This document shows positions 5,568-12,399 of a stretch of DNA of 12,399 nucleotides, piece by piece. The stretch is from contig CAYNXB010000079.1 of the NCBI GenBank assembly GCA_964401045.1, positions 1 through 12,399 of the forward strand, read 5' to 3'. The translations under genes were made by a program, and so were the position numbers. The notes beneath the pieces were generated by a model that saw only the letters and a list, made by a program, of their open reading frames with translations, made no database searches and was not told where the DNA came from. How positions within the stretch are numbered: position 1 is the stretch's first letter; every line of letters starts with the position of its first letter. The stretch is from CAYNXB01 sp964401045. Lineage in GTDB: Bacteria > Pseudomonadota > Alphaproteobacteria > Sphingomonadales > Sphingomonadaceae.

Positions 5568-6244
5568 CGCGCATCGCGGGCGGGACGCTCGCAGGGGCCG
5601 CCCTGATCCTCGGCACCGTCGCGCTCACGGCCTGGATCGGCAGCTCGATCCCGCGCAACGCAGGCTGGCGCGAACCCGGGCAGGGCGTCGAGCTGATGCT
5701 CGAGACCAATGGCTTTCATACCGCGATCGTCATGCCGGTGATGACCCCGATCAAGGACTGGCGCGATACGTTCCCCGAAGCGGCGCGCATCACACCGACC
5801 GGAGCGGTAACGCACATCGCGGTCGGCTGGGGTGAGGAGGACGTGTTCCTCCACACGCCGACATGGTGGGACCTCAAGGCCCGGCCCGTGCTGCGCATCG
5901 CTACGACCGGTGGCGTCGGCATCATGCGGGTGAGCACCTATGTGCGCCCCGCGCCGAGCGAATGGCACCGCCCGTTCCGCGTCACGCCCGGCCAATACGC
6001 TAAGCTGGTGCAGCGGGTCGAAGCCGCGCTCGGCCCGCCCCGCCCGGACGGCACGCGGGTGGTGTTGCGCGACAGCTATTCGGACGACGATTACTACTTG
6101 GCACGCGGGCGCTACACACTGACGCGGACCTGCAACCAATGGGTCTCCGACACCCTTGCCGAAGCGGGGGTGAGAATCGGATGGTGGACACCGTTCGCAG
6201 GCGGCGTCACCAAGTGGGTGCCCGCACCTTCCGAACGGCAATGA
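5534..6244 (+). CDS. DUF2459 / TIGR02117 family protein with N-terminal membrane anchor
   Basis: This 236-residue protein is of a conserved family without an assigned reaction (TIGR02117, named for members near urease genes; no urease is seen here). One hydrophobic helix at about 12-34 would anchor it in the inner membrane with the rest outside. Conserved family features visible are TNGFHTAIVMP (58-68, His62), THIAVGWG (93-100, His94), FLHTPTW (105-111) and TRTCNQWV (198-205, Cys200). The conserved His and Cys pattern could suit a cysteine-hydrolase-like site, but this is speculation. The ATG at 5534 overlaps the prmA end by 34 bases, and its ribosome site is weak. The 3' end overlaps the convergent PepSY gene by 38 bases. 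Confidence 0.8.
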   Translation: MVDPVVAPARIARIAGGTLAGAALILGTVALTAWIGSSIPRNAGWREPGQGVELMLETNGFHTAIVMPVMTPIKDWRDTFPEAARITPTGAVTHIAVGWGEEDVFLHTPTWWDLKARPVLRIATTGGVGIMRVSTYVRPAPSEWHRPFRVTPGQYAKLVQRVEAALGPPRPDGTRVVLRDSYSDDDYYLARGRYTLTRTCNQWVSDTLAEAGVRIGWWTPFAGGVTKWVPAPSERQ

Positions 6245-7532
6245 CGATCCGGTCGACGGCGAGCAGCGCCAGCAGCGAAGCGCCGAACAGAGGCAGCAGC
6301 AGGCCAAGAACCACCAGCGCCGCGACGACCGTTTTCGGGGTTGTGCCCTGCTTCGGCGGCGCGCTCACCGGCTTGCGGCGACGCCACATCACGAACCCGC
6401 TGACCGCCATCGTCACCAGCCCGAGCGCCGTCAGCACGCCGACCAGCTGATTGATCCACCCGAACAACTGCCCGGTGTGCCACGCAATCCCGTAGCCGAT
6501 CGCGCGGTCGATCGGATGGCTGTCGCCAAACCTTTCGCGCGATAGTTCGACCTGCCCGCTCGAGTCATACCCGACGGTCGTCTGCAACGGCACGTTCGCC
6601 GCGTCGGAGCGCATCGTCCAGCCATCCACCCCCGGCGCGCCGAAACGTCCCGGCGCACCCGGCGGCGTGACGATCGCCGGGAACGCCAGCTTCTCCGCCG
6701 CCGCCCGCGAAACCACGCGGTCGAACGCCTGTATATCGAACGGCCCGCCGCCGCCCATCGCGACCATGTGATGGTGATGCTCCCCGCCATCCGCCGGCGC
6801 GGCCCGCGCGCTGTCGATTTCCCAGCTCGGCGCGCCTTTCACCCAGCCCAGCTCCGCGCGCACCGTGGCGAACGCCGGACCCCAGACGCCCGCCCATGGC
6901 AGGCCGCTGACCAGCAGCACCAGCGCCAGCGACGAGATCCAGAACCCGGTCACCGCATGGAGATCGCGCCAGAACGCCCTTTTACCCAGCCCCAGCCGCG
7001 GCCACACGACGCCGGCGGCGCCCTGCCCGCGCGGCCACCACAAGTAGAGGCCGGAGAGGATCATCACGATAGCCCAGCACGCGGCCAGCTCGACCAGCCG
7101 GTTGCCCACCTCGCCGATCAGCAACTGGCTGTGGACGCGCTTGACCACGGCCATGATCCGCCGATCCGGGTCGAACTCGCCCACCACCGTGCCTCCCGGT
7201 GAGACGAACACTTCCCGCACCGCGCCTTCGGGCAGCGCCACGCGCACCAGCCCCGCATCGCCAAGCCGCTCAGGGAGCCGATAATCGAGGAAGGTGCTCC
7301 CCGGATGCGCCGCCAGCGCCGCGCCGACTTGCCGGTGCGGCTCGACCTGCCCCCCCGGCATCCCGTCGAACGCGCGCTCCTCCCACCGATCGATCTGCGG
7401 CTTGAACAGATAGGTCGCGCCCGAAAGCGCCAGCGTGAGGATGAACGGGATGACGAACAGCCCGGCGTAGAAATGCCAGCGCCAGATCGTGGCGTAGAGG
7501 CCGCCGGGCCGGGATCGGGTTCGCGTCACCAC
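6207..7532 (-). CDS. PepSY-associated transmembrane protein (PiuB/ferric-reductase-like)
   Basis: This 441-residue inner membrane protein is of the PepSY_TM family, found beside TonB-dependent receptors and thought to reduce or release imported metal. Helices are visible at about 21-43, 147-166, 194-216, 360-383 and 402-425. Histidines near helix ends (His20 in WRWHFYAGL, His134, His192 in DLHAVTGFW, His352 in WHTGQLFG) fit haem or metal ligands. The loop between helices 3 and 4 carries EHHHHM (251-256). The start is GTG at 7532, with a second GTG at 7529 equally possible. Both overlap the receptor stop, so translation is coupled. The substrate is not readable from the sequence: iron is usual, copper is possible. 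Confidence 0.88.
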   Translation of the reverse strand: MVTRTRSRPGGLYATIWRWHFYAGLFVIPFILTLALSGATYLFKPQIDRWEERAFDGMPGGQVEPHRQVGAALAAHPGSTFLDYRLPERLGDAGLVRVALPEGAVREVFVSPGGTVVGEFDPDRRIMAVVKRVHSQLLIGEVGNRLVELAACWAIVMILSGLYLWWPRGQGAAGVVWPRLGLGKRAFWRDLHAVTGFWISSLALVLLVSGLPWAGVWGPAFATVRAELGWVKGAPSWEIDSARAAPADGGEHHHHMVAMGGGGPFDIQAFDRVVSRAAAEKLAFPAIVTPPGAPGRFGAPGVDGWTMRSDAANVPLQTTVGYDSSGQVELSRERFGDSHPIDRAIGYGIAWHTGQLFGWINQLVGVLTALGLVTMAVSGFVMWRRRKPVSAPPKQGTTPKTVVAALVVLGLLLPLFGASLLALLAVDRIVIAVRKVRAPTW

Positions 7533-9529
7533 CGGAAACGCACCCCGCCGAACACCGCCCGGCCGATCCCCGGATTGAACAGCTCGGAGTTCGCGTCGGC
7601 CACGCCCGCGACCGCCACGGTCGAGATGTAGTGCTTGCTCGTCAGGTTGCGGCCCTCGACATAGGCCGACCAGTGCCCGCCCGCGTCGAACCCCGCCTTG
7701 AGATTGAGCAGGGCATAGGGATCGACGGTGAGGCTGTTGGCGTTATCGGCGAAGTAATGCCCGGGCGCCCATTCCACGTTCGGGCCGGCGTAGAACCCCG
7801 CGCGATGCTTGTAGAGCATCTCCGCGCGAAGGTAGTGCCTGGGCACCCCGGCCAGTTCGTTATCGCCATAGGTCGGATCGTCGTCGAAGTTGAAATCGCT
7901 GTACGTGTAGGCCGCCGTGAGCGCGAGCGCATCGCCCGATGCCGAAAGCGGAATCTCCCCGTCCAGCCCCGCCTCGATCCCCTGGTGCACCGTGCGGCCC
8001 GCGTTGACCGTGCTGCACAGCGCCCATGGTGCCGTCTTCAGGCATTGCAGCTCGTCGCGGATTTCCGAACGATAGAACGACACGTCCCAGCCAACCGGGC
8101 CCTCCCGCCCACGCGTGCCGATCTCGTAGGTCGTCGCGCGCTGCGCCTTCAGGTCCGGCGCGGTGATGACGTTCGCGTCGTAGCTCGGCACTTCGGCACT
8201 ACGGGATATGTTGGCGAACACCTGCACATCGGGTGTGGCGTCCCACAACACGCCCGCCCGCGGGCTCCACAAGTCGTAGGTCCGGCTGCCCGATTGGTCA
8301 CCGTCGGACAGGAACCTGTCGCGCCGGTCACGGGTCGCGTGAAGGTATTGCACCCCGGCAATCAGCGCCAGGTTCGGCCGGATGTAGAGCGAATCCTCTC
8401 CGTAGGCCGAGAACGTCTTTGGCTTGTCGACCATCGACACGGTCAGCGCGCCTTTCTCGGCCGCGACGTTGACGAACTGCTTGGTGTCGATCGTGCCCTG
8501 CTGGAGGTTGGCCCCCAGGATCAGGCGATTGCGCACCGTGCCCAGCGATCGGTCGTCCACCCCGCGCACGAAGCCGCCGAAATCGTCGACAGTGTAATCC
8601 AGGTACTGGTAGATCGGGTGATCGACATGGCGGTGGTTGTAGAACCCGCCGAACTCCAGCGTCGTCTCGCCCAGCCGCACGGTCGTCTTGCTGATCGCGC
8701 GGATCGAATCGACATTGCGCTGCTGGTCCTGCCCGACCCACACCGGATTGGCGGAGCGCGGGGCCGTCAGCGCCTGCTCCTTCGATACCTCCCCCGGAAT
8801 GCGCTGATTGGTCGATGCGCCATAGAGATAGACCCGCGTCCCGGCGTTCGGGGATAGCTGGTAGCCAAGGTTGAAGCTGGCGCGCAGCGCGTCACCGTCG
8901 CTGTGCTCACGATAGCCGTCGATCCGCTGCGCCGATGCGGTGCCGAACCAGTCGAGCGCCCCGGACGTTCCGCCAATGCTGGCCTGGCCCTTCACGTAGC
9001 CGAAGCTGCCGCCATCGACCCGGCCTTCGAACGCCGGGGCATCGCGCCCGGTGGGCGTGACCAGGTTGATCGCCCCGCCCAGCGCATTGGCGCCATAGCG
9101 CAGCGCGTTGGCGCCTTTGTATACTTCGACGTAGCGATAGGCGCTCGGATCGATCTCGAAGAAATCGGCCAATCCGTCGGACGTGTTCATCGGCACGCCG
9201 TCGAGATAAAACGCAATGCCCCGCGCCCCGTAAGCCCGGCTCAGACCCGATCCGCGGATCGAGACGCGCGCGTCGTCGCCCATGCGCGGCTGCGTGATTA
9301 CGCCCGGCACATAGCCGAGGATGTCCTTGATGGTCTGGACCGGCGTGTTCTTGAATTGCGTGTCGGGCACGACCTCGACCGCGCCGGGCGTGTGCCGGAT
9401 TTCGGCAGTGGCCTGGTCGATGTCGGGCGTGCCGGTGACGATGATCGTGCGTTGCGGTTCGCTGTCCTCGGCGAGAGCGGGCGCGAAGGCGGTGCCTGCC
9501 AGGAGCAGGCCGATAGAAAGCTTGTACAT
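7526..9529 (-). CDS. TonB-dependent outer membrane receptor (metal/siderophore-type)
   Basis: This 667-residue protein is an outer membrane active-transport channel driven by TonB-ExbBD. Residues 1-20 form a signal peptide ending ALA. TIIVTGT (28-34) is a TonB-box-like segment. The plug domain spans about 45-165, with DILGYVPGV, RVSIRGSGL, FYLDGVPMN and the YGANALGGAINLVT closing motif. The rest is a 22-strand-type barrel ending in aromatic Trp667 (VRFRW). The ATG at 9529 is preceded by AGGA seven bases upstream and gives a proper signal peptide, although the frame is open further upstream. The PepSY partner overlaps its stop. The plug looks FecA/siderophore-like, which with PepSY suggests iron. 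The nearby DUF2946 gene leaves copper open. No Fur box is visible in the 83-base leader. Confidence 0.93.
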   Translation of the reverse strand: MYKLSIGLLLAGTAFAPALAEDSEPQRTIIVTGTPDIDQATAEIRHTPGAVEVVPDTQFKNTPVQTIKDILGYVPGVITQPRMGDDARVSIRGSGLSRAYGARGIAFYLDGVPMNTSDGLADFFEIDPSAYRYVEVYKGANALRYGANALGGAINLVTPTGRDAPAFEGRVDGGSFGYVKGQASIGGTSGALDWFGTASAQRIDGYREHSDGDALRASFNLGYQLSPNAGTRVYLYGASTNQRIPGEVSKEQALTAPRSANPVWVGQDQQRNVDSIRAISKTTVRLGETTLEFGGFYNHRHVDHPIYQYLDYTVDDFGGFVRGVDDRSLGTVRNRLILGANLQQGTIDTKQFVNVAAEKGALTVSMVDKPKTFSAYGEDSLYIRPNLALIAGVQYLHATRDRRDRFLSDGDQSGSRTYDLWSPRAGVLWDATPDVQVFANISRSAEVPSYDANVITAPDLKAQRATTYEIGTRGREGPVGWDVSFYRSEIRDELQCLKTAPWALCSTVNAGRTVHQGIEAGLDGEIPLSASGDALALTAAYTYSDFNFDDDPTYGDNELAGVPRHYLRAEMLYKHRAGFYAGPNVEWAPGHYFADNANSLTVDPYALLNLKAGFDAGGHWSAYVEGRNLTSKHYISTVAVAGVADANSELFNPGIGRAVFGGVRFRW

Positions 9530-9550
9530 TATTATTCCTGATCCTTGTCG

Positions 9551-9576
9551 GCGCGCAGCCCGGGCCGGGCGCGCGC
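9551..9576 (-). other. GC-rich hairpin in the leader of the TonB-dependent receptor gene
   Basis: GCGCGC (9551-9556) and GCCC (9558-9561) pair with GGGC (9567-9570) and GCGCGC (9571-9576). This forms a ten-base-pair stem with one bulged A at 9557 and a five-base loop. It sits 21 bases before the receptor ATG, between the DUF2946 stop and the receptor. No run of T follows on either strand, so it is not a classic terminator. It could separate the two genes transcriptionally or affect receptor translation, but it could also be chance in GC-rich DNA. Confidence 0.45.
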
Positions 9577-9612
9577 GCATTTGGGAACCGCCGGGCAGAA
9601 GCCGGCAGGCGA

Positions 9613-9984
9613 TCAGGCGTTGGCGGGAGGTCCGCGGCTCGGCGGGCGCGGGTAGAGCGAGGCCGCGCGTTGTGCCGCCTCGTGGTAGCCGGCTAGCACG
9701 GGCGCGGCCGGATTGAGCGCCGGCAGCACCAGCGGCGGCGGCAAGTCGATGGCACCGATCCCGGCGAACGCGCAATGCGAAGGCGCGTTGTCTTTCTTGG
9801 GCGCATCCTGCTTGAGCGGAACGTGCACCAGGCCGCCAGCGCCGCAGATCGTCAGGGTGATCGATCCGTCGCCGGTGCGCTCCGGCATGAAACCCTGCGG
9901 CACCGCTGTGCGCAGCAACAGCACCACGGCGATGAGCAGCCATGCCCATCCAGCGATCCTGCGATTGCCCCACGCGCGAGTCAT
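9613..9984 (-). CDS. DUF2946-family protein
   Basis: This 123-residue protein has one N-terminal hydrophobic segment (about 11-25), which is a signal anchor or uncleaved signal. It is followed by the family signature LLRTAVPQGFMPE (23-35), then ITLTICGAGG with Cys47, SHCAFAG with His70-Cys71, and a Pro-rich tail (PRPPSRGPP). It is probably periplasmic and membrane-attached. The family has no proven biochemical role. Members often lie beside TonB-dependent receptors and copper-related genes, as I recall, and here the receptor gene is the next gene, 83 bases downstream. The conserved Cys/His residues make metal contact plausible but unproven. The ATG at 9984 is the only start giving the canonical N-terminus. 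Confidence 0.75.
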   Translation of the reverse strand: MTRAWGNRRIAGWAWLLIAVVLLLRTAVPQGFMPERTGDGSITLTICGAGGLVHVPLKQDAPKKDNAPSHCAFAGIGAIDLPPPLVLPALNPAAPVLAGYHEAAQRAASLYPRPPSRGPPANA

Positions 9985-9994
9985 GGCGCCGCCG

Positions 9995-10513
9995 CTAGTC
10001 TTGTGCGCTCCACCTGTCGAGCGCCTTGCGGTAAGCCTCGCGCGCGGCGTCACGCTCGCGTTCGAGCCTGGCGCGTTCCGTCGCCTGCTTTGCCCGCAGC
10101 GCATCGAGCGTGCGCTCGAGCGTGGCGACTGCGGCCTGCTGTGTGCGGCGCGCGCCGGCGAGCGCCTTTTCTGCGGCGTCGACCTTGTCGCGCTTGGGCG
10201 GTGGCTTGGGCTTTGCCGCCCTTCGCGGCTTGGCCGGTTCTTTCTCCGCCGTGCCCGCAGCAGCGTTCGCCTTCCTCTTCGGCAGCGCTTTCAGATGATC
10301 CGCAAGGCCGCCCCGCGAAACGCGGATAACCTCGCCCGGATGCGCGAGCGGTTCGCGCACCAGCTTGGCGTCGGTGACTTCCTCGGCCACGCCGCGCGCG
10401 AACAGGTCGGCGTCGGCACCCCACGCCGCGAGCGCCGCCTTGCGGCTCGGCGCGGCGACGTAGGCATCGTGGAACCCGATCGCGGTGCGGAAGACCTTGA
10501 GCTTGCGCGGCAT
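9995..10513 (-). CDS. Conserved Lys/Ala-rich protein of sphingomonad type (TolA-like label), function unknown
   Basis: This 172-residue protein has two parts. Residues 1-75 form a compact conserved domain (MPRKLKVFRTAIGFHDAYVA, then AALAAWGADADLFARGVAEEV). Residues 76-172 are low-complexity: first a Lys/Pro/Ala-rich linker, then a long charged helix (about 115-168) with the Arg/Glu/Ala spacing of a coiled coil. Databases often name such proteins 'cell envelope biogenesis protein TolA' because of composition only; there is no TolA membrane anchor here. I recognise the N-terminal domain as a recurrent sphingomonad protein of unknown role. The start at 10513 is chosen over an upstream ATG because the conserved domain begins there. 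Its ribosome site is weak. It lies 34 bases after the small membrane gene. Confidence 0.75.
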   Translation of the reverse strand: MPRKLKVFRTAIGFHDAYVAAPSRKAALAAWGADADLFARGVAEEVTDAKLVREPLAHPGEVIRVSRGGLADHLKALPKRKANAAAGTAEKEPAKPRRAAKPKPPPKRDKVDAAEKALAGARRTQQAAVATLERTLDALRAKQATERARLERERDAAREAYRKALDRWSAQD

Positions 10514-10547
10514 GGTGCGAGAATGCCGGCGGGCGAGCGGCGGTTCC

Positions 10548-10715
10548 TTAAGGCGCGCGCCTGTCGTCGTCGTCGCGCTTCTTCCTGCCCTTCGCGGCGA
10601 GCTCCATCGCAATGCCCAGCGCGATACCGATTCCGATGCCAGCGCCGATATTGCCCATCGACAGGCCGATCGCGACGCCGATCACCACGCCCGCTCCGAT
10701 GTATAATCCAGTCAT
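10548..10715 (-). CDS. Small glycine-rich membrane protein, 55 residues
   Basis: This is a short gene that simple gene finding could miss. The product has one hydrophobic segment, residues 4-37, rich in Gly spaced as in glycine zippers (IGAGVVIGVAIG, then NIGAGIGIGIALG). A strongly charged tail follows (KGRKKRDDDDRR). Gly-zipper segments pack tightly in membranes as hairpins or oligomers. The ATG at 10715 is four bases after the ligA stop, and the overlapping bases GGATGAGG form a good ribosome site, so co-translation with ligA is likely. Family and function are not recognised. The coding case rests on the start signal, the sensible membrane topology and the tight fit between ligA and the next gene. 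Confidence 0.7.
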   Translation of the reverse strand: MTGLYIGAGVVIGVAIGLSMGNIGAGIGIGIALGIAMELAAKGRKKRDDDDRRAP

Positions 10716-10719
10716 GTCC

Positions 10720-12399
10720 TCATCCTGCTGATTTGACGATCTCCGCCCATGCCGCCTCGTCGATCACCTCGATCCCCAGCTCGGCCGCTTTCTTTAGCTT
10801 AGAGCCCGCGCCCGGCCCTGCAACCACCAGGCCGGTCTTGGGCGAGACCGATCCTGCCGCTTTCGCGCCGAGCCGCTCGGCCTGGGCCTTGGCCTCGTCG
10901 CGGCTCATGGTCTCGAGCTTGCCGGTGAAGACGACAATCTTGCCCGAGACCGCGCTGGCCATGGTTTCGACCACGAACGGGGGCGGATCGACTTCGGCCA
11001 GCAGGTCGTCCCACACCGCCTGGTTGTGCTCCTCATGGAAGAAATCGCCGAGCGCCTCGACCACCACCGGGCCGACGCCTTCGATCGAGGTCAGCCGCGC
11101 GCGCGCGTCGGCGTCGCCCGCGCGGGCCAGTTCAGCCGCCTCGCGCAGCGCGGGCAGCGTCGCGAACTCCTTGAGCAGATCCCGCGCGGTGACCGCGCCG
11201 ACATGGCGAATGCCCAGCCCGAACAGCAGCCGCGCGGCGTCAGGGCGGCGCTTGGCCTCGATCGAGGCGAGCAGGTTGTCGACCGACTTGTCCTGCCAGC
11301 CCTCGCGCCCCACCAGGTCATCGCGGTGATGGCGCAGGCGAAAGATGTCCGCCGGGCCATGGGCCAGCCAGCCCAGCTCCATGAACTCGAGGATGGTCTT
11401 TTCGCCCAGCCCCTCGATATCGAGCGCGCCGCGGCTGGCGAAATGCCGCAGCCGCTCGAACTGCTGCGCCCGGCACACCAGCCCGCCGGTGCAGCGCACG
11501 TCGACTTCGCCCTCCTCGGCTACCGCCTCGCTGTCGCACACCGGGCAGCGGCTCGGAAAGACGTACGCCTCGCGCTTTGCGTCGCGCGTCAGGTTCTCGA
11601 CCACTTGCGGGATCACGTCGCCCGCGCGCTGGATCACCACCGTATCGCCTTCGCGCAAGCCAAGCCGGGCGATCTCGTCACGGTTGTGCAGCGTGACATT
11701 CACCACCGTCACCCCGCCCACCAGCACCGGCGCGAGTCGCCCTACCGGGGTGAGCTTGCCGGTTCGCCCGACCTGGATATCGATTTTCTCGAGCGTGGTT
11801 TCAGCGCGCTCGGCGGGGAACTTGTGCGCCAGCGCCCAGCGCGGCGCCTTGCCGATCGCGCCCAGCCGGCCCTGCCAGTCGAGCCGGTTCACTTTGTAGA
11901 CCACGCCGTCGATCGCGTAGGGCAGCCCGGCGCGGCGCTCACCGATGCTGCGGTAATGCTGCAGCATTTCCTCGGCGCCGCCGCACAATTTCAGATCGCG
12001 CGAGATCGGCAGGCCCCAGCCCTCGATCCGGCGCATCGCCTCGAACTGGGTCTCGGCGAGCGGCTCGGACAGCGCGCCCCAGCCGTGGGCCCAAAACCGC
12101 AGTGGGCGCGCGGCGGTGACGCTCGCGTCCTTCTGCCGCAGCGAGCCTGCTGCCGCGTTGCGCGGGTTGGCGAACTGGCGAACGCCCGTGGGATCGAACG
12201 GCTCGCCCTTCGACTCGGCAGTTGTTTTGGCCTCGGCCATCAACCGCTCGTTGAGTGCAGTAAACGCCGCGTTCTCCATGTAGATTTCGCCGCGCACCTC
12301 GACCAGATCGGGCACGTTCTTGCCCGCTAATTGCTGCGGCACATCCGCGACATGCGCGACGTTGGCGGTGACGTTCTCTCCCACCTCGCCATCGCCGCG
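10720..12399 (-). CDS. ligA: NAD+-dependent DNA ligase, C-terminal four fifths (5' end outside the window)
   Basis: This enzyme seals nicks in replication and repair using NAD+. The visible 559 residues begin at RGDG, part of the adenylation-domain TRGDG motif. The catalytic KxDG lysine lies beyond base 12399. In order there are VEVRGEIYM, GVRQFANPRNAAAGSLRQ, AIDGVVYKVN, the HKFPAE segment, the OB-fold (QVGRTGKLTPVGRLAPV to AGDVIPQ), and a four-cysteine zinc finger at 11473-11547 (CPVC then two more Cys). Helix-hairpin-helix repeats follow (GLGEKT, FGLGIRHVGAVTARDL, SIEGVGPVV), then a C-terminal BRCT domain at about 10723-10953 (GKIVVFTGKLETMSRDEA). All expected domains are intact. A 55-residue gene follows four bases after the stop. 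Confidence 0.97.
   Translation of the reverse strand, partial: RGDGEVGENVTANVAHVADVPQQLAGKNVPDLVEVRGEIYMENAAFTALNERLMAEAKTTAESKGEPFDPTGVRQFANPRNAAAGSLRQKDASVTAARPLRFWAHGWGALSEPLAETQFEAMRRIEGWGLPISRDLKLCGGAEEMLQHYRSIGERRAGLPYAIDGVVYKVNRLDWQGRLGAIGKAPRWALAHKFPAERAETTLEKIDIQVGRTGKLTPVGRLAPVLVGGVTVVNVTLHNRDEIARLGLREGDTVVIQRAGDVIPQVVENLTRDAKREAYVFPSRCPVCDSEAVAEEGEVDVRCTGGLVCRAQQFERLRHFASRGALDIEGLGEKTILEFMELGWLAHGPADIFRLRHHRDDLVGREGWQDKSVDNLLASIEAKRRPDAARLLFGLGIRHVGAVTARDLLKEFATLPALREAAELARAGDADARARLTSIEGVGPVVVEALGDFFHEEHNQAVWDDLLAEVDPPPFVVETMASAVSGKIVVFTGKLETMSRDEAKAQAERLGAKAAGSVSPKTGLVVAGPGAGSKLKKAAELGIEVIDEAAWAEIVKSAG

Noticed and set aside
7631..8857. A 408-residue plus-strand open frame opposite the TonB-dependent receptor
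   Set aside because: It is the complement of a receptor with signal, plug and barrel features. The product is Arg/Val-rich without domains.
9551..9576. Rho-independent terminator at the hairpin upstream of the receptor
   Set aside because: No T-run follows the stem on either strand.
9713..11329. A 538-residue plus-strand open frame opposite DUF2946, the Lys/Ala-rich gene and ligA
   Set aside because: It crosses four real genes on the other strand and shows no conserved motif.
11026..12330. A 434-residue plus-strand open frame opposite ligA
   Set aside because: It is antisense to canonical ligase motifs, so it is a shadow frame.
1..12399. CRISPR arrays, tRNA or rRNA genes, insertion sequences, phage or toxin-antitoxin genes
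   Set aside because: Nothing in the sequence supports any of these. Coding genes fill almost all of the window.

Overview
The window is GC-rich, gene-dense bacterial DNA with almost no intergenic space. Gene content and order point to an alphaproteobacterium, most likely Sphingomonadales (Erythrobacteraceae or a relative). The clues are the sdhC-sdhD-sdhA order with alphaproteobacterial-type anchors, a subclass B3 metallo-beta-lactamase of the type I associate with erythrobacters, and a sphingomonad-like lysine/alanine-rich protein close to ligA. This is recognition from protein sequence; no database search was run.

Layout. (1) 1-1310, minus: succinate dehydrogenase genes sdhC, sdhD and the start of sdhA, tightly packed, with sdhA leaving the window at base 1. 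(2) 1311-1445: a 135 bp divergent control region. (3) 1446-6244, plus: a run of seven genes joined by short gaps, ATGA overlaps or longer overlaps. They are the cobalt-type nitrile hydratase beta subunit, its alpha subunit, a small nitrile hydratase accessory protein, an SDR oxidoreductase, a subclass B3 metallo-beta-lactamase with a probable lipoprotein signal, prmA, and a DUF2459/TIGR02117 membrane-anchored protein. (4) 6207-9529, minus, meeting region 3 tail-to-tail with a 38 bp overlap: a TonB-dependent receptor followed by a translationally coupled PepSY-type membrane protein. (5) 9613-12399, minus: ligA (5' end outside the window), a 55-residue glycine-rich membrane peptide, a 172-residue Lys/Ala-rich protein, and a DUF2946 protein just upstream of the receptor.

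How the genes work together. Region 1 encodes complex II of the TCA cycle and respiratory chain. In region 3 the first three genes form a complete nitrile hydratase module: catalytic beta and alpha subunits plus a chaperone that resembles the beta N-terminus and probably delivers cobalt-loaded alpha subunit. No amidase or nitrilase is in the window, so the amide product must be handled elsewhere. The SDR and the lactamase are physically part of the same run, but no shared pathway can be shown. Regions 4 and 5 contain a metal or siderophore uptake pair (receptor plus PepSY protein), with DUF2946 as a plausible companion.

The most unusual sequence feature is a His/Asp-rich tail on the nitrile hydratase alpha subunit, built from a duplicated 15-base unit. 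A second His cluster lies in the periplasmic-type loop of the PepSY protein. I found no CRISPR array, tRNA, rRNA, insertion sequence, phage gene or clear intrinsic terminator. No gene-free stretch exceeds 300 bases.
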